Source of the DNA: Halichoerus grypus
Lineage: Eukaryota > Chordata > Mammalia > Carnivora > Phocidae
DNA: 64,000 bases
Assembly (NCBI RefSeq): GCF_964656455.1
Contig: NC_135721.1
Span: forward strand, 83,060,754 to 83,124,753
Direction of reading: 5' to 3'
The stretch's first letter is position 1. The number at the start of each line of letters is the position of its first letter. The notes below the pieces were generated by a model that worked only from the letters and a program-made list of their open reading frames with translations, searched no databases and was not told where the DNA came from. This document shows positions 35,024 through 45,841 of the stretch, piece by piece. Both the position numbers and the translations under genes were made by a program.

Positions 35024-35038
35024 CTTTCTACTCAACAG
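35024..35038 (+). other. UXS1: Optional 5-codon extension of UXS1 exon 3
   Basis: A CAG at 35021-35023 precedes CTTTCTACTCAACAG, and the main acceptor AG is at 35037-35038. Using the upstream site adds 15 nt in frame and changes N-M-R-S-I to N-M-S-F-L-L-N-R-S-I. I recall human UXS1 isoforms of 420 and 425 residues, a difference that this tandem acceptor would explain. The isoform comparison is from memory; the in-frame geometry is seen directly. Confidence 0.75.
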
Positions 35039-35087
35039 GTCTATCCAGGAAAATGGTGAACTCAAAATCGAGAGCAAGATCGAAGAG
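35039..35087 (+). CDS. UXS1: UXS1 exon 3 (49 nt)
   Basis: Begins with the last base of Arg41 and encodes SIQENGELKIESKIEE, part of the luminal stem between membrane anchor and catalytic domain. The acceptor is CTCAACAG and the donor GTTAGT. It ends at a codon boundary (phase 0). Charged, Glu/Lys-rich sequence fits a coiled-coil-like stem. Confidence 0.97.
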
Positions 35088-36195
35088 GTTAGTTCCTTTC
35101 CTGTATTTTGCTCCTATTTTGTCGTTATGTTTGTCAATTTCGGTTCTTTGGCTTGTGCTGGTACCTTTCTTGTGAGAGCCCGATGCTAACCCGTGATTTT
35201 GAAAACATCTCTTCAAAAATTACTCCCTTATTTAGAGGAGTCTTTCCATCTGTTATGCTGTGGATACGCCTCTGTGTCAGCGTTTGGCCATTTGATCAAG
35301 GCATGATGTACAAATTCTACCTCAGAGGCAAAATGGATTTACGAGTTTGTCTGACTTTTCAACTGACCTTCCCAGAATTTCTTAGAGAAAGGGAAGTGAG
35401 TACTTTCACCAGGGATGGAGGCAAGTGCCAGCATCCACTCACCCCAGCAGATGCTGAAAGGAAAACCGCCCAACTCAGATGCTAGGACGGGGAACTTGGG
35501 GAGCACCCACATGCACGGATGGGGAAGCCACACACCTGCTCACTGAAAGCTAGAGCCTCTGGTTGATTATATACCTTCTATTTAAAAATAATTGCTTATG
35601 TTTTTAGCCCAATAATTGTAGATATAGGTACGTGAGTGTAACATGGGCTGCGGGAGGAGATGGGGAGTCAGTCATTTTGATCTGAAGCCAAATGTCACAG
35701 TTGTGGAGAAGCTCTCGGATTGCTCTCGTCCTTCTATCCCAGCTCCCAGTGTTAACACACAGGAATTTGGGTCTGCTCACAGCCTGCCTTTCCTTCACGC
35801 GCTGAGCAGATGATGTGGAGATAATGTGCAGAAACAAGAGGTTAAGCCTTGTGGGCAGCATTGAGGGGATTTTTTCATTCCTGAAAAGAAGAGGGTGGTG
35901 GTGATCTGCCTGTTCTTGTGAGCCTCAGCCACCTTGCTTGTTGTAAGGAAATTAAAAGGTTAATTTTCCCAGAGACTTAAGTGTCTGTGGAGTAAGAGTT
36001 CCAACGTGCAGTGTATTATCTCGATTCTTGACTTGTGATTCAAGTAGTATAACTTAATTTCAAGCTGGAAGCGGATAATAGAAGAAATTACGATCTGTTT
36101 TGCATGATGTCGTGCCCATGTGGAACATCAGAGAGGGGGGAAGCGGTGGAGAACTGTCTTTGCTTCAAAACTGATGTTGGTTATTTTTGTTTTAG
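35088..36195 (+). other. UXS1: UXS1 intron 3 (1.1 kb)
   Basis: Donor GTTAGT, acceptor GGTTATTTTTGTTTTAG. No recognisable transposon or other gene; unassigned intronic sequence throughout. Confidence 0.9.
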
Positions 36196-36239
36196 ATCGT
36201 TGAACCACTAAGAGAGAAAATCAGAGATTTGGAAAAAAG
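36196..36239 (+). CDS. UXS1: UXS1 exon 4 (44 nt)
   Basis: Encodes IVEPLREKIRDLEK plus two bases of the next Ser codon, continuing the stem. The first residue is Ile (ATC), where I recall Met in human UXS1 (position 58). The donor is GTAGGT, with G rather than A at +4. A T15 run follows at 36250-36264, ten bases into the intron. Confidence 0.96.
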
Positions 36240-37256
36240 GTAGGTGTACTTTTTTTTTTTTTTTAAAGAAAATACTTCTATTTTTTGACTTTAGAAGGTC
36301 AGTATTCAATATAAATTCATCTAAACTGTATAATTCTTTTTTTCATCTATGTAATTAATTCTATAATATGAAAGATATCAGGCACTTTCAGTATAGGAAC
36401 TTGTCTGTGAGAAGGTAGATGTTTACTGTAAAATTCGGATGAGGTGGTTTTAAACCCTTTTTTTTTCTTTTGTCATTATGAGCTATTTCTTATAAAAGCT
36501 ATGGAAAGTTTTTTTTGGAAGCTATGGAAGCTTTTTTTCTCTCTAGGAAAAAAATTATTTTAATAAAGTTATTTTTTTTCAGGAGTCTTCCTATGTTAGA
36601 AGCCCTTCCTCTGTTAACCTCTGTCAGTTTGATTTCTACAAACTATGATGATGTAAACAAAGGGCCATATAAATGTTTTGTTGGGTTTCTTTAACCCTGA
36701 TTCAAATAGTCCAAACATGAGAAGAAGAGAGGATCTAAGTGTGTTGTAATCTTCCTTTTCCAAATTCTGTGAATTTCTCAGTTCCTGAAAATTCATGGCA
36801 TACAAATTGAAGCTAAGCCTTACCTTCTTTTAAGTTATGCGGGGCAGTCAGGTGGTGTCTCACAAATATTGATTAGTCTGAGAGAATTCCAAAACAAGAA
36901 AATAAAGCTGGAGGACCTAAAACCTAGTACTGTGTGTAAGTACTATAAGAAATTAGGGTCAGTTATTTGCTTGTCACCATACATCAGGAAAGTTCCAGAA
37001 CTGAGTCCAGGTAAAGTGGATGGAAGGGAAGAGTAATATAATACAGTGAGAACTTACTTGAATCAGATTCCAAAGCAAGTTGCTCCTCACCTTTTGTCGT
37101 GGTCTCCCCCTGACCCCTGCCTGCCAATGTGTGGGTGTGTGTGGCTCTGCTGCACCCACATTCCCTCTCTCTCTAAAACAATTGAGCTCCGGCGCTAGAA
37201 CTTCTCCCTTGAGTTTATTGGGAAAACTGTGTGTCCAGAGTTGGGTCTTTAGAGGT

Positions 37257-37471
37257 TTATTTATTTATTTATTTATTTTTAAAAAAGATTTTATTTATTT
37301 ATTTGACAGAGAGAGACACAGTGAGAGAGGGAACACAAGCAGGGGGAGTGGAAGAGGGAGAAGCAGGCTTCCCGCAGAGCAGGGAGCCCGATGCGGGGCT
37401 CGATTCCAGGACCCTGGGACCATGACCTGAGCCGAAGGCAGACGCTTAATGACTGAGCCACCCAGGCGCCC
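37257..37471 (-). mobile_element. Can-SINE, antisense
   Basis: From a (TTTA)n tail and AAAGATTTTATTTATTTATT to GAGCCACCCAGGCGCCC. The head, A-box and B-box regions are intact on the minus strand. I could not identify a convincing TSD because the left edge is simple TTTA repeat. Confidence 0.93.
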
Positions 37472-38774
37472 TAATTTGAGAGATTTTAATTGAAACTTAA
37501 AAAAAAAAATGTTTATGGTAAGAATAACCCACCAGGTTTTATGTTGCCCCCCAAAAATATTGCTCACCACTGATAAAGTCTTTAGAGAGTAATATTTATG
37601 AAAAGTGAATTAATTGGATAACTTCCCTGAGGCGATGGTTTACACACACGATCTCTTGAAATAGGAGAATTTTATGATTCCTTTTGATACTTTTGTGGTG
37701 TTCGTTGTCCTTTTTAAATCGGAAAGTGAAGCACAAGTATAAATATAATCTTGAAGAATGTGCCAGTAACTCATTCTTGTCAAACTGTGAGAGTTACCTT
37801 TAAGATAGGTGCAGAGGTTAAGTGTTTTCTACTTAGTTCTGCTTTACTAGTTACTCATCCTAAAATGGTTCTGGTCTCTAGGTTGGTGAGCAAGTCAGGT
37901 GACAGATGAGCCAGGGTTATTGTGTTAGCTAGAAAGTCAAGTACGGACATGACTTTGTGGTAGAAATCGATAGAGCTCTGTCTGGTTTTATTTTTCCTGA
38001 CTGATTTGTATGATAAGAATGATCAAACACCCATCTTGACACGAGCAAGATAAGAACGTTAACTAGATTATGTTGTCTTGATGTGCTTGTCATTTGGAGG
38101 CAAAGTGACCCCCAGGAAATAAGGATATTTTTGAAAGGTAGGGATTATATGTATATGGGGAAAGAAATGGGAACAATGCCATTCTAGAAGCCTAAGTAAG
38201 TGGGTTATGTGAGTTTTTTCTTTTCTTTACTACACCCTCCCCCCATTTCTTAACAGTTTGATTGCCTGCCATTTGTTTAATTTCATCTCAATATCTTTAA
38301 ATGTTCTGTGAATAGATAGCAAGTAATGATGAGAATTTAAATTCTAAGTAAAAATGCTTCTTACTCGCTACCTTCATGTACAGGAAGTTTAGAGTCTAGA
38401 ATGGCATAAAATAATTACTAAAGGATTAATTCTTGGGGGTAAGAAAAGATCCATTATTCAATTCCTGCTTCATTCACCTCCCTTGCTTGTCTCACACTCA
38501 GAAATGCAGAATGCAGGCTTCGTGTCGGCAGGTTCTTGCTTCTCTACGTTGTTTGCTTCTGTGTCCTCAGTGTGTGGCACAGAATAGGTGCCCAGTAAAA
38601 AGTTCTGGAATAAATGAATATATGGATGAGCCAGTATGCTGCTGCGTAGGATTTTAACCTACTGCAGGCCTTTAAAGCAGCCTATGCCTTTCCCTTGCCC
38701 ACTTTGCCCAATGCTGGTAAAGTGCAGGAGGGGAAGCCTGAGTGGCATGCTGAAGGAGTGGCCCAGCTAGCACC

Positions 38775-39160
38775 ACATCAGAGTCACATCATACAGTCCC
38801 CTCACACAGTCCCCTCAGAGTCACCTCACACAGTCCCCTCATGCAGTCACCTCACACAGTCCCCTCATGCAGTCCCCTCACGCTGTCACCTCAGTTATCT
38901 CATGCAGTCCCCCCATGCAGTCACCTCACACAGTCCCTTCCACACAGTCACCTCAGAGTTACTACTCAGCCCCTCACGCAGTCACCTGAGTCACCTCACA
39001 CAGTCCCCTCACACAGTCCCCTCATGCAGTCCCCTCACGCAGTCACCTGAGAATCACTTCACACAGTCCCCTCATGCAGTCACCTCACACAGTCCCCCAC
39101 GCAGTTCCCTTACGCAGTCACCTCAGAGTCACTTCACACAGTCCCCTCACACCCCCCCCC
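38775..39160 (+). repeat. 13-bp minisatellite, unit AGTCMCCTCAYRC
   Basis: About 29 imperfect head-to-tail units of AGTCMCCTCAYRC cover roughly 385 bp. Variants alternate between AGTCCCCTCACAC, AGTCCCCTCATGC and AGTCACCTCAGAG types. Some units are shortened to 9-11 bp or lengthened. Higher-order alternation of ACACA- and ATGCA-ending units is visible. The array makes spurious open frames rich in S, P, H, T and Q. Confidence 0.95.
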
Positions 39161-39929
39161 AGCTCTGTCATCCGTGACTGCAGGAAGGCAAACAGTGTGA
39201 AGTGCAGACTGAGGAGGACCCTGAAGGAGCTTACCCCTGCTCTTATTTCTGACTTTGTGTGCCTGACTTCTCAAAGGAAGAAGTGAGGGTTATAAGAGAG
39301 TCCTTCCAACAGTTTAATAACTTGATCATACATATGAAATCTGAAACTTGGTTGCTACATGTTGAAGAAAACAAAGCAAGCCCAGCCAGTGTTTTCATTT
39401 TTTAAAGGTTTTTAGCACACAGTGTTTGAAGTAGGTTTATCAGTCTGTACTCCACATGTGACCATGTGTCAGGCAGTTATGTTTTTGCTTCAGTTTCATT
39501 GAACTGTATTTCCTATAAGAAAACTGTTTGCTATTTTCTCTCCGGTACAAGGGGCAACAGTGGGCAGGTGGGGAGAGGGTCAGCCTGGAAGGAGCGAGAC
39601 ACCGTAGGTGCGCCACATGGCTGGCTGTGGAATTTGGGATTGAGGCTGGAGTGGTGGATGTGGGCGCTCAGAGAAGAGAGTGGATGTCGGGGCTGTGTGA
39701 GGGGTGCACACAGCCAGTGCTGTGGTTTGCTTGGCCACGTCCAGCTGACTGACGGAGAAAGTATTCGGAATGACAAGAAGTGTCACTTCGCAAAGAAGGC
39801 ATCTGTCAGGCTCCCTGAAGGCTTCCACTGTTCCAGCAGGCAGAATGTGCCCTGCCCCCCAGCCGCTGTGAGAACATTCACTTGGGCATTACCTGTGGTA
39901 AAGACAGCTCCTGCCAGGGCAGCCCTCTG

Positions 39930-40075
39930 GGGAAGGTGCTGTGATTACCCCTTGACAGCAGGAAGCCCTGAGGTGCACAGAGCTCTTGGGGGTCTTGCTC
40001 TGGGTCACAGAACTAATAAGAGGGAAGGCCGAGATTTTCACTCATTCCCTCAGATTCTCCCACCTGCCTGCTTCT
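39930..40075 (-). repeat. MIR SINE remnant
   Basis: GTGATTACCCCTTGACAGCA, GAAGCCCTGAGGTGCACAGA and GGTCACAGAACTAATAAGAG match the complement of the MIR core ('acagatgaggaaactgaggc ... ggtcacacagctagtaag'). Confidence 0.6.
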
Positions 40076-41110
40076 GGTTTTGTAGTCTGCAAGGGGAACT
40101 TGACCTTTTGAGAATCTGGAAGCTCTTAATAGGGGAATTCATCTGCATTGTAAAAGAAAGCCCTCCTGCCCCAAGCTCTAAGCATGTCTCCACTCTTCCA
40201 GGAGATGAGAAACACTTGCTTCAAGGTCTTCTGTCTAATGACCTGTCATATTCTGTTCAGTTCAGCGACCATTAAGGAAATGCCTTCTGTATCCCAGCTG
40301 GGGATGTGAAGGGGATGAGACAGTGCCCCTGGCACCTCTCCAATTAAAATAATGACTGTAAAGTTGGTTTCTTTGAATTTACTAAAAGCACTTTGTTCCT
40401 AACTGAACCATTTAACCACTTTAAGAATGGATATTTCAAATCTGCATTTATCAACTCTCATTTGATCTTTTATCTGCAGCTTGCACTGCCCTGCTCCGGA
40501 AATATCAGTAGGGGTTGGGGGCCCATGTGACCTTTTCTGGGGGCAAGAGGCATTATGGAAAGATGAGGTGAGACTTAAGGTGTGTTGAGAGCAGACCACG
40601 GAGGCAGAAAGTGCTGGTGCCCAGCCATTTTGTACTGGGGCACCGGTGCAGAAAGAGATGCTGCAGTTGTGAAATTGCCCAGAATAAGGGAACAGGCTTA
40701 GTCAGTTTTTTCTTTTCTTCCCCTTGCAAGGCACAGTGTTCTGCTTTGGGTCTGTGACTTCACACAGCTGCTTTCTTCCTTGCAGACCTCGATACAGCAT
40801 TATAAGGAGGCCACCCCCCCCCCCTTATTTTGTGCTTAGCTCTGGCTGCGCGTAGCGTGTACCTTGGTAAATTTTCCCTTCTCCAGGATGAAATCTCTAT
40901 CCTCAGCTTGATGCTACACAAGGAGCCGGTTGCATATTTCTTGAATTCAAATGAGCCAATAACCGCTTGGTTCCTACACCCCTCACTTGGAATGGATAGA
41001 AGGAGCAGACAGTAATAATGCCACAGTCTAGCCTTTGTTTTGATGGTAGTAGAGAAAATCCTCACAGGAGATGTTTGACTTTTCTTTTCTCGTCTCTTCA
41101 TGTTCTACAG

Positions 41111-41171
41111 CTTCACCCAGAAATACCCGCCAGTAAAATTTTTATCAGAAAAGGACCGTAAAAGAATTTTG
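41111..41171 (+). CDS. UXS1: UXS1 exon 5 (61 nt)
   Basis: Completes Ser72 and encodes FTQKYPPVKFLSEKDRKRIL, the end of the stem and the first residues of beta-strand 1 of the Rossmann fold. The acceptor is TGTTCTACAG and the donor a consensus GTAAGT. Ends in phase 0. Exons 4 and 5 together are 105 nt, so joint skipping would stay in frame. Confidence 0.97.
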
Positions 41172-43415
41172 GTAAGTTTGCACATCTGATTAATATTTAT
41201 AATATCAAGAAGCTGGCTTTTTAAATAGAGGTAGAATTCACATACTGTAAGTTACCCATACAGAATATACGGTGTACTGGTTTATAGTATGGTCACAAAG
41301 TCCTACGACAGCACTCCATTCTAATTCCAGAATGTTTTCATCGCTCCAGAAAGAAGCCCATCCCCGTTGTCAGACATCCTCCTCCCAGCTCCTGGCAATC
41401 ACTGAAACTACTCTCTGTCTCAGTGGATTTGCCTGTTTTGGACATTTCGATGAATGAAATGATATAATATGTGGTCTTTAATATCTGATTTCTTAAACTT
41501 AGAGTAATGTTTCTAAAGTTTACCCATGCTATAGCACAAATCAGTACTTCGTTCCTGTCTGTGGCTGGATAATATTCCATATTGTGGATGTACCACATTT
41601 TGTTTATCCATTTATCAATTGATGGACATTTGGGGTTGTTTCTACTTGGAGGCCATTGTGCATAATGCTGCTATGAAACATAGGTATACAAATTTTTGTG
41701 CAGACATAGTTTTTTGGTTCTCTTGGGTATATACCTAGTGCCCCTGGCTGATGAGACTAATCATGTCCCATTGAATTGTCTTGGCACCCTTGTCAAAAAT
41801 CAGCTGACCATACGTGAAAATATTTTTTCCTAGACTCTCATTTCTGTTCCATTGATCCTGTCTGTCCTTATGCCAGTACCACTGTGTTGGTAAAAGTATT
41901 GGTACTGTTACTATAAAGTAAGTTTTGAAATTGGGAAGTGTGATTCCTCCCACTTTGTCTTCTTTTTCTAGATAGTTTTGACTATTTTGGATCCCTTACA
42001 GTTCCTGGTGAATTTTAGGATTAGCTCATCAGTTTGTTTAAAGAAGCCACCTGAGATTTCGATACAGACCACATTGGATCTGTGGATGAATTGGGGCAGT
42101 ATTGTCATCTTAATATTGTCTTCTGATCCTTGAACATGGGGTGTCTTTCTATTTATTTAGGTCTTCATTAATTTTTTTTAACATTCTTTTTGTAGTTTTC
42201 AGAGTGTAAGTTTTACAGTTTTGTTAGATTTATTCTAAAGTGTTTATCCTTTTTGATAGCATAAATGGAATTATTTTTTAGTTTCATTCTTGTATTTTGT
42301 ATTGTAAGTAAATAGAAACACAATAGATTTTTGTATTTTCTTAGACCCTGCAACTTTGCTGAAATCATTGGGTTCTAATAGTTTCAAGTAGATTCCTGAG
42401 GATTTTTTATGTACTGTTCAAGATCATGCTGTCTGCAGTTATGGGTGGTTTAACTTCTGCCTTAACAGTATGGATGCTTTCTATTTCATTTCCTTGCCTA
42501 ATTTTCCTGGCTAGAACCCTAGTACAGTGTTGAATAGAAGTCGGAAGAGCAGACATCCTTGTCTTGTTCCTCATCTTAGGGGAAAGCTTTTAGTCTTACA
42601 CCGTGAAGTGTGATGTTAGCTGAGAGCTTGTCATAGATGCCTTCTATCAGGTTGACCAGATTCCCTTTTAGCCCTGGTTTGTTCAGTTTGCAACCGATCT
42701 TGCATATCTGGGATAAATCTCTTTTGGTTAATGTATAATCCTTTTTTATATACTGGTGGATTTGATTTGCTAGCATTTTGCTGAGGATTTTTATGTCTGT
42801 ATTTATGAGAGATCTTGGTCTATAATTTTCCTTTCTTATGATGTCTTTTGCCGCTTTTGGTAGGTATCAGGTTAATAATACTGACCTCATAGGATAAGTG
42901 GGAAAGTGTTCCCTCCTCTTCTATTTTTTAAGATGAATTTTTGACAATTTGGTATTAATTCTTACTGAAGTGTTTGGTGAAATTCACCACAGAAGTTATC
43001 TGGGCTTAAGCTTTTTTTGTTAACTTTTTTAACATTGCTAATTCAATCTCTTGTTATAGATCTATTTAGATTTTCCATTTCTTCTTGAGTTATTTTGGTA
43101 GTTTGTATCTTTTTAGAAATTACATTGCTTTAGTTGCCTACCCTAAGTTTTGGTGTGCTGTTTCTTCATTGTCACCCATTTCAGAGTATTTTCTAATTTT
43201 CCTCATAACTTATTCTTTGATCCTGTAGTCATCTGCGAGTGTGCTGGTTAATTTCTGCATACTTGTGGATTTCTTGATTTCTTTGTTATTGATCTAATTT
43301 CATTCCACTGTAGTCAGAGAACTTACTTTGTATGATTCAATTCCTTTTAAATTGTTGAGGCTTGTTTTATGGCCTAGATGATATGTCTATCCTAGAGAAT
43401 ATTCCATGTACTCTT

Positions 43416-43540
43416 TTTTTTTTTTTCTTTTTTTGAAGATTTTATTTTTGAGTAATCATTACACCCAGTGTGGGGCTTGAACTCACAACCCTGAGATTAA
43501 GAGTCTCATGCTCCACCAACTGAGCCAGCCAGGCACCCCT
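43416..43540 (-). mobile_element. Can-SINE, short older type, antisense
   Basis: Contains TGGGGCTTGAACTCACAACC, GAGATTAAGAGTCTCATGCT and GAGCCAGCCAGGCACCCC. An 11-bp TSD, CATGTACTCTT, lies at 43405-43415 and 43541-43551. Nested in the ancient L1 ORF2. Confidence 0.92.
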
Positions 43541-44488
43541 CATGTACTCTTAAAGGGACTGTGTATTGTGCTGTTGTTGAGTGTTCTATAGATATCTGTT
43601 AGGTCTAGCTGGATTACAGTGTTTTTCAAGTCCTTCATTTCCTTGCTAATCTTCTGTATAGTTCTGTCCATTATTGGGAGTGAAGTGTTGATGCCTCCAG
43701 CTATTGTTGTTGAAATCTCTAGTTCTTCCTTCAATTCTTTCAACTTCTGCTTTGTATATTTTGGGTCTCTGTTAGGTGTATAAATGTTTATAACTGTTAC
43801 TTGATGGATTGACCCTTTGTCATTATAAGATGCCCCTCTTTATCTATTAACATTTTTTTGTTTGTTTTGAAATTTATTTTGTCTGATATCATAGCTACTC
43901 CAGCTTTCTTATTGTTTCTATGCTATGTGTTATACTTTTTTACATTCAACACATTGAATCATCCAGTCTTCAGTGTGTTCCCTTAAGACTTTATATAGTT
44001 GGACCTTGTTTTGTTTTATTTGTTTCCAGTTTGGCAGTTGCTGCCTTTTGGGTGGTTGGCTTAATCCGTTCACACTTAATGTTACTACCGACATAGTTGG
44101 CTTTATAACTGCCATTTTATTTTGTGTTTCCCGTATACCTCATATCTTTTTTGTTCCTCCAGGCTTCCATTGTTCTTTTCTTATGCATTAAATAAACCTT
44201 TTCTTATGTGACATTTGAATTCCTTTAATTATTTTTTACTGTATTTTAAAAATTCATTTTGTTGCTATTTATTCTAGTGCTTACCATCTACATTTTAACT
44301 TAGGATACTCTACTTTAGCTTTATACTGAGTTCCAGTGAGATATAGAAATGCCACTCCTACATAGTTCTGTTACCCAACCCTTCCTGTGATATTTCTATG
44401 CATTTTATATATTACTTTAATCCAAGTTACAAACTCCACAATACGTTGTTATAATTATTTTATAATTTTTAAATTTTAAATTTTATAT

Positions 44489-44700
44489 ATTTTTTTTAAT
44501 TTATTTTTTTTTGAAAAGATTTTATTTATTTATTTGACAGAGAGATAGAGAGCACAAGTAGGCAGAGCGGCAGGCAGAGGGAGAGGGGGAAACAGGCTCT
44601 CCACTGAGCAGGGAGCCCAATGTGGGGCTCGATCCCAGGACTCTGGGATCATGACCTAAGCTGAAGGCAGCCCCCCAACTGACAGCCACCCAGGCGCCCC
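44489..44700 (-). mobile_element. Can-SINE, antisense
   Basis: Complete copy ending GCCACCCAGGCGCCCC, with an A-box region slightly altered (CAACTGACAGCCACCC). A 12-bp TSD, TAAATTTTATAT, lies at 44477-44488 and 44701-44712. Nested in the ancient L1 tract. Confidence 0.93.
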
Positions 44701-45457
44701 TAAATTTTATATCTTTTAAATAAGGTGAGGGAATAAAGGAGAGTAAAGATGTATTTACAGTATTTGTTACATCATCCTTTTCATTAGCCTGTCTAGCTTC
44801 CTTCATCTGTTCCTGTGGGTTTGAGTAAACTTTTGATGTCATTGCCCTACAGCAATACAACTCTCATCTACCTCGTCATGCTGTTGTTGTCAAATATGTT
44901 TCTATATTTTACAGGGAAAATAATACAGTACTATGCATATTATTTTATACAGTTATTTTGCTGCAGTGGTGATGGTGGTAAAATATACCTTACACAATTT
45001 ATCATTGTATCATTTAAGTATATAGTTGTGTGGCTTTAAGTATGTTCACATTGTTGTGCTATACAATTTGGTCTTTAAATCAATTAAGAGTAGAAAGGAG
45101 AGAGTGTCATTACATTGTCTTTTATAATTACCTCATTACTTTATTTGTTCCTCCCCCTTTTGTTTCCTGTGTGGGAAATGCTGCCTGGCATCATTTACTT
45201 TCAGCCTGAAGAACATCTTTTAGTATTTCTTGTATGGCGGGGCTGCTGGCAATGAGTACTCTCATTTTTTGTTTATCATTTTTGTTTTTCAGTTTTAGAA
45301 GTGTGGGTTGTATATAAAATTCTTGGCTTGCAGTTTTATTTCTTTTCTCTTCTTTGAATGTGTTACCCCACTGCTTCCTCCACTAGCTGTGATAGAGAAT
45401 AGGCTGTTAGTCATGTTGGGGGTCCCTTGTACGTGAGGAGTCCTTTTCTTTGTCTGC

Positions 45458-45841
45458 TGTCTACTTTCCACCAGCTGCTGTCACAGTTGCCAGCTCAGTA
45501 GCTTAAAACAACGGAAACGGAAACTCTCCCACTACTGGAAGCTAGAATTCTGATGTCAGGGTGTTGGCAGGGCCGTGCTGTCTGAAGTTTCTAGGAGGAA
45601 ATCTGTTTCATGCCTTTCTCTTAGCTTCTGGTGTTGCCACTAGTCCTGGATTCCTTGTCTTGAAGACACATCTGTCCAGTCTTTGCGTCCATCATCACAT
45701 ACTGGATTCAGGGTTTACCCGACTCCAGTATGACCAGATTTCAACTGATTACATCTTCAGTCACCCTATTTCCAAATAAGGTCATGTTCTGAGATTCTAA
45801 GAAGGATATACATTTTATAGGGCAGTATTTAACCCAGTACA
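45458..45841 (-). mobile_element. MLT1-type MaLR LTR, antisense
   Basis: CTCAGTAGCTTAAAACAACG, GGTGTTGGCAGGGCCGTGCT, CTTAGCTTCTGGTGTTGCCA and ACCCTATTTCCAAATAAGGT in order are the complement of an MLT1 LTR. It interrupts the ancient L1 tract between two recognisable L1 segments. It is a solo LTR without internal genes. Confidence 0.82.

Larger units (their letters stand above)
33736..35038 (+). other. UXS1: UXS1 intron 2 (1.3 kb)
   Basis: Donor GTAACT, acceptor CTACTCAACAG. It contains the downstream copy of the 92-bp direct repeat (34016-34107), an A13 run near 34300 and otherwise unassigned sequence. The last 15 bases can become exonic through an upstream alternative acceptor at 35021-35023. 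Confidence 0.9.
36240..41110 (+). other. UXS1: UXS1 intron 4 (4.9 kb)
   Basis: Donor GTAGGT, acceptor TCTTCATGTTCTACAG. It contains an antisense Can-SINE (37257-37471), a 13-bp minisatellite (38775-39160), a MIR remnant (39930-40075) and possibly an L2 scrap near 40250-40340. The stretches 36270-37250, 37472-38770, 39160-39930 and 40340-41100 show nothing I can name. Confidence 0.9.

Noticed and set aside
38775..39160. CRISPR-like regular array
   Set aside because: The units are contiguous 13-mers with no unique spacers, in a vertebrate intron; it is a minisatellite.
38695..39177. 160-residue S/P/H/T-rich frame
   Set aside because: Produced entirely by translation of the 13-bp minisatellite.
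39466..40275. 269-residue + strand frame in intron 4
   Set aside because: It opens at a GTG rather than an ATG, matches no family I know, runs through a MIR remnant and shows no coding character.
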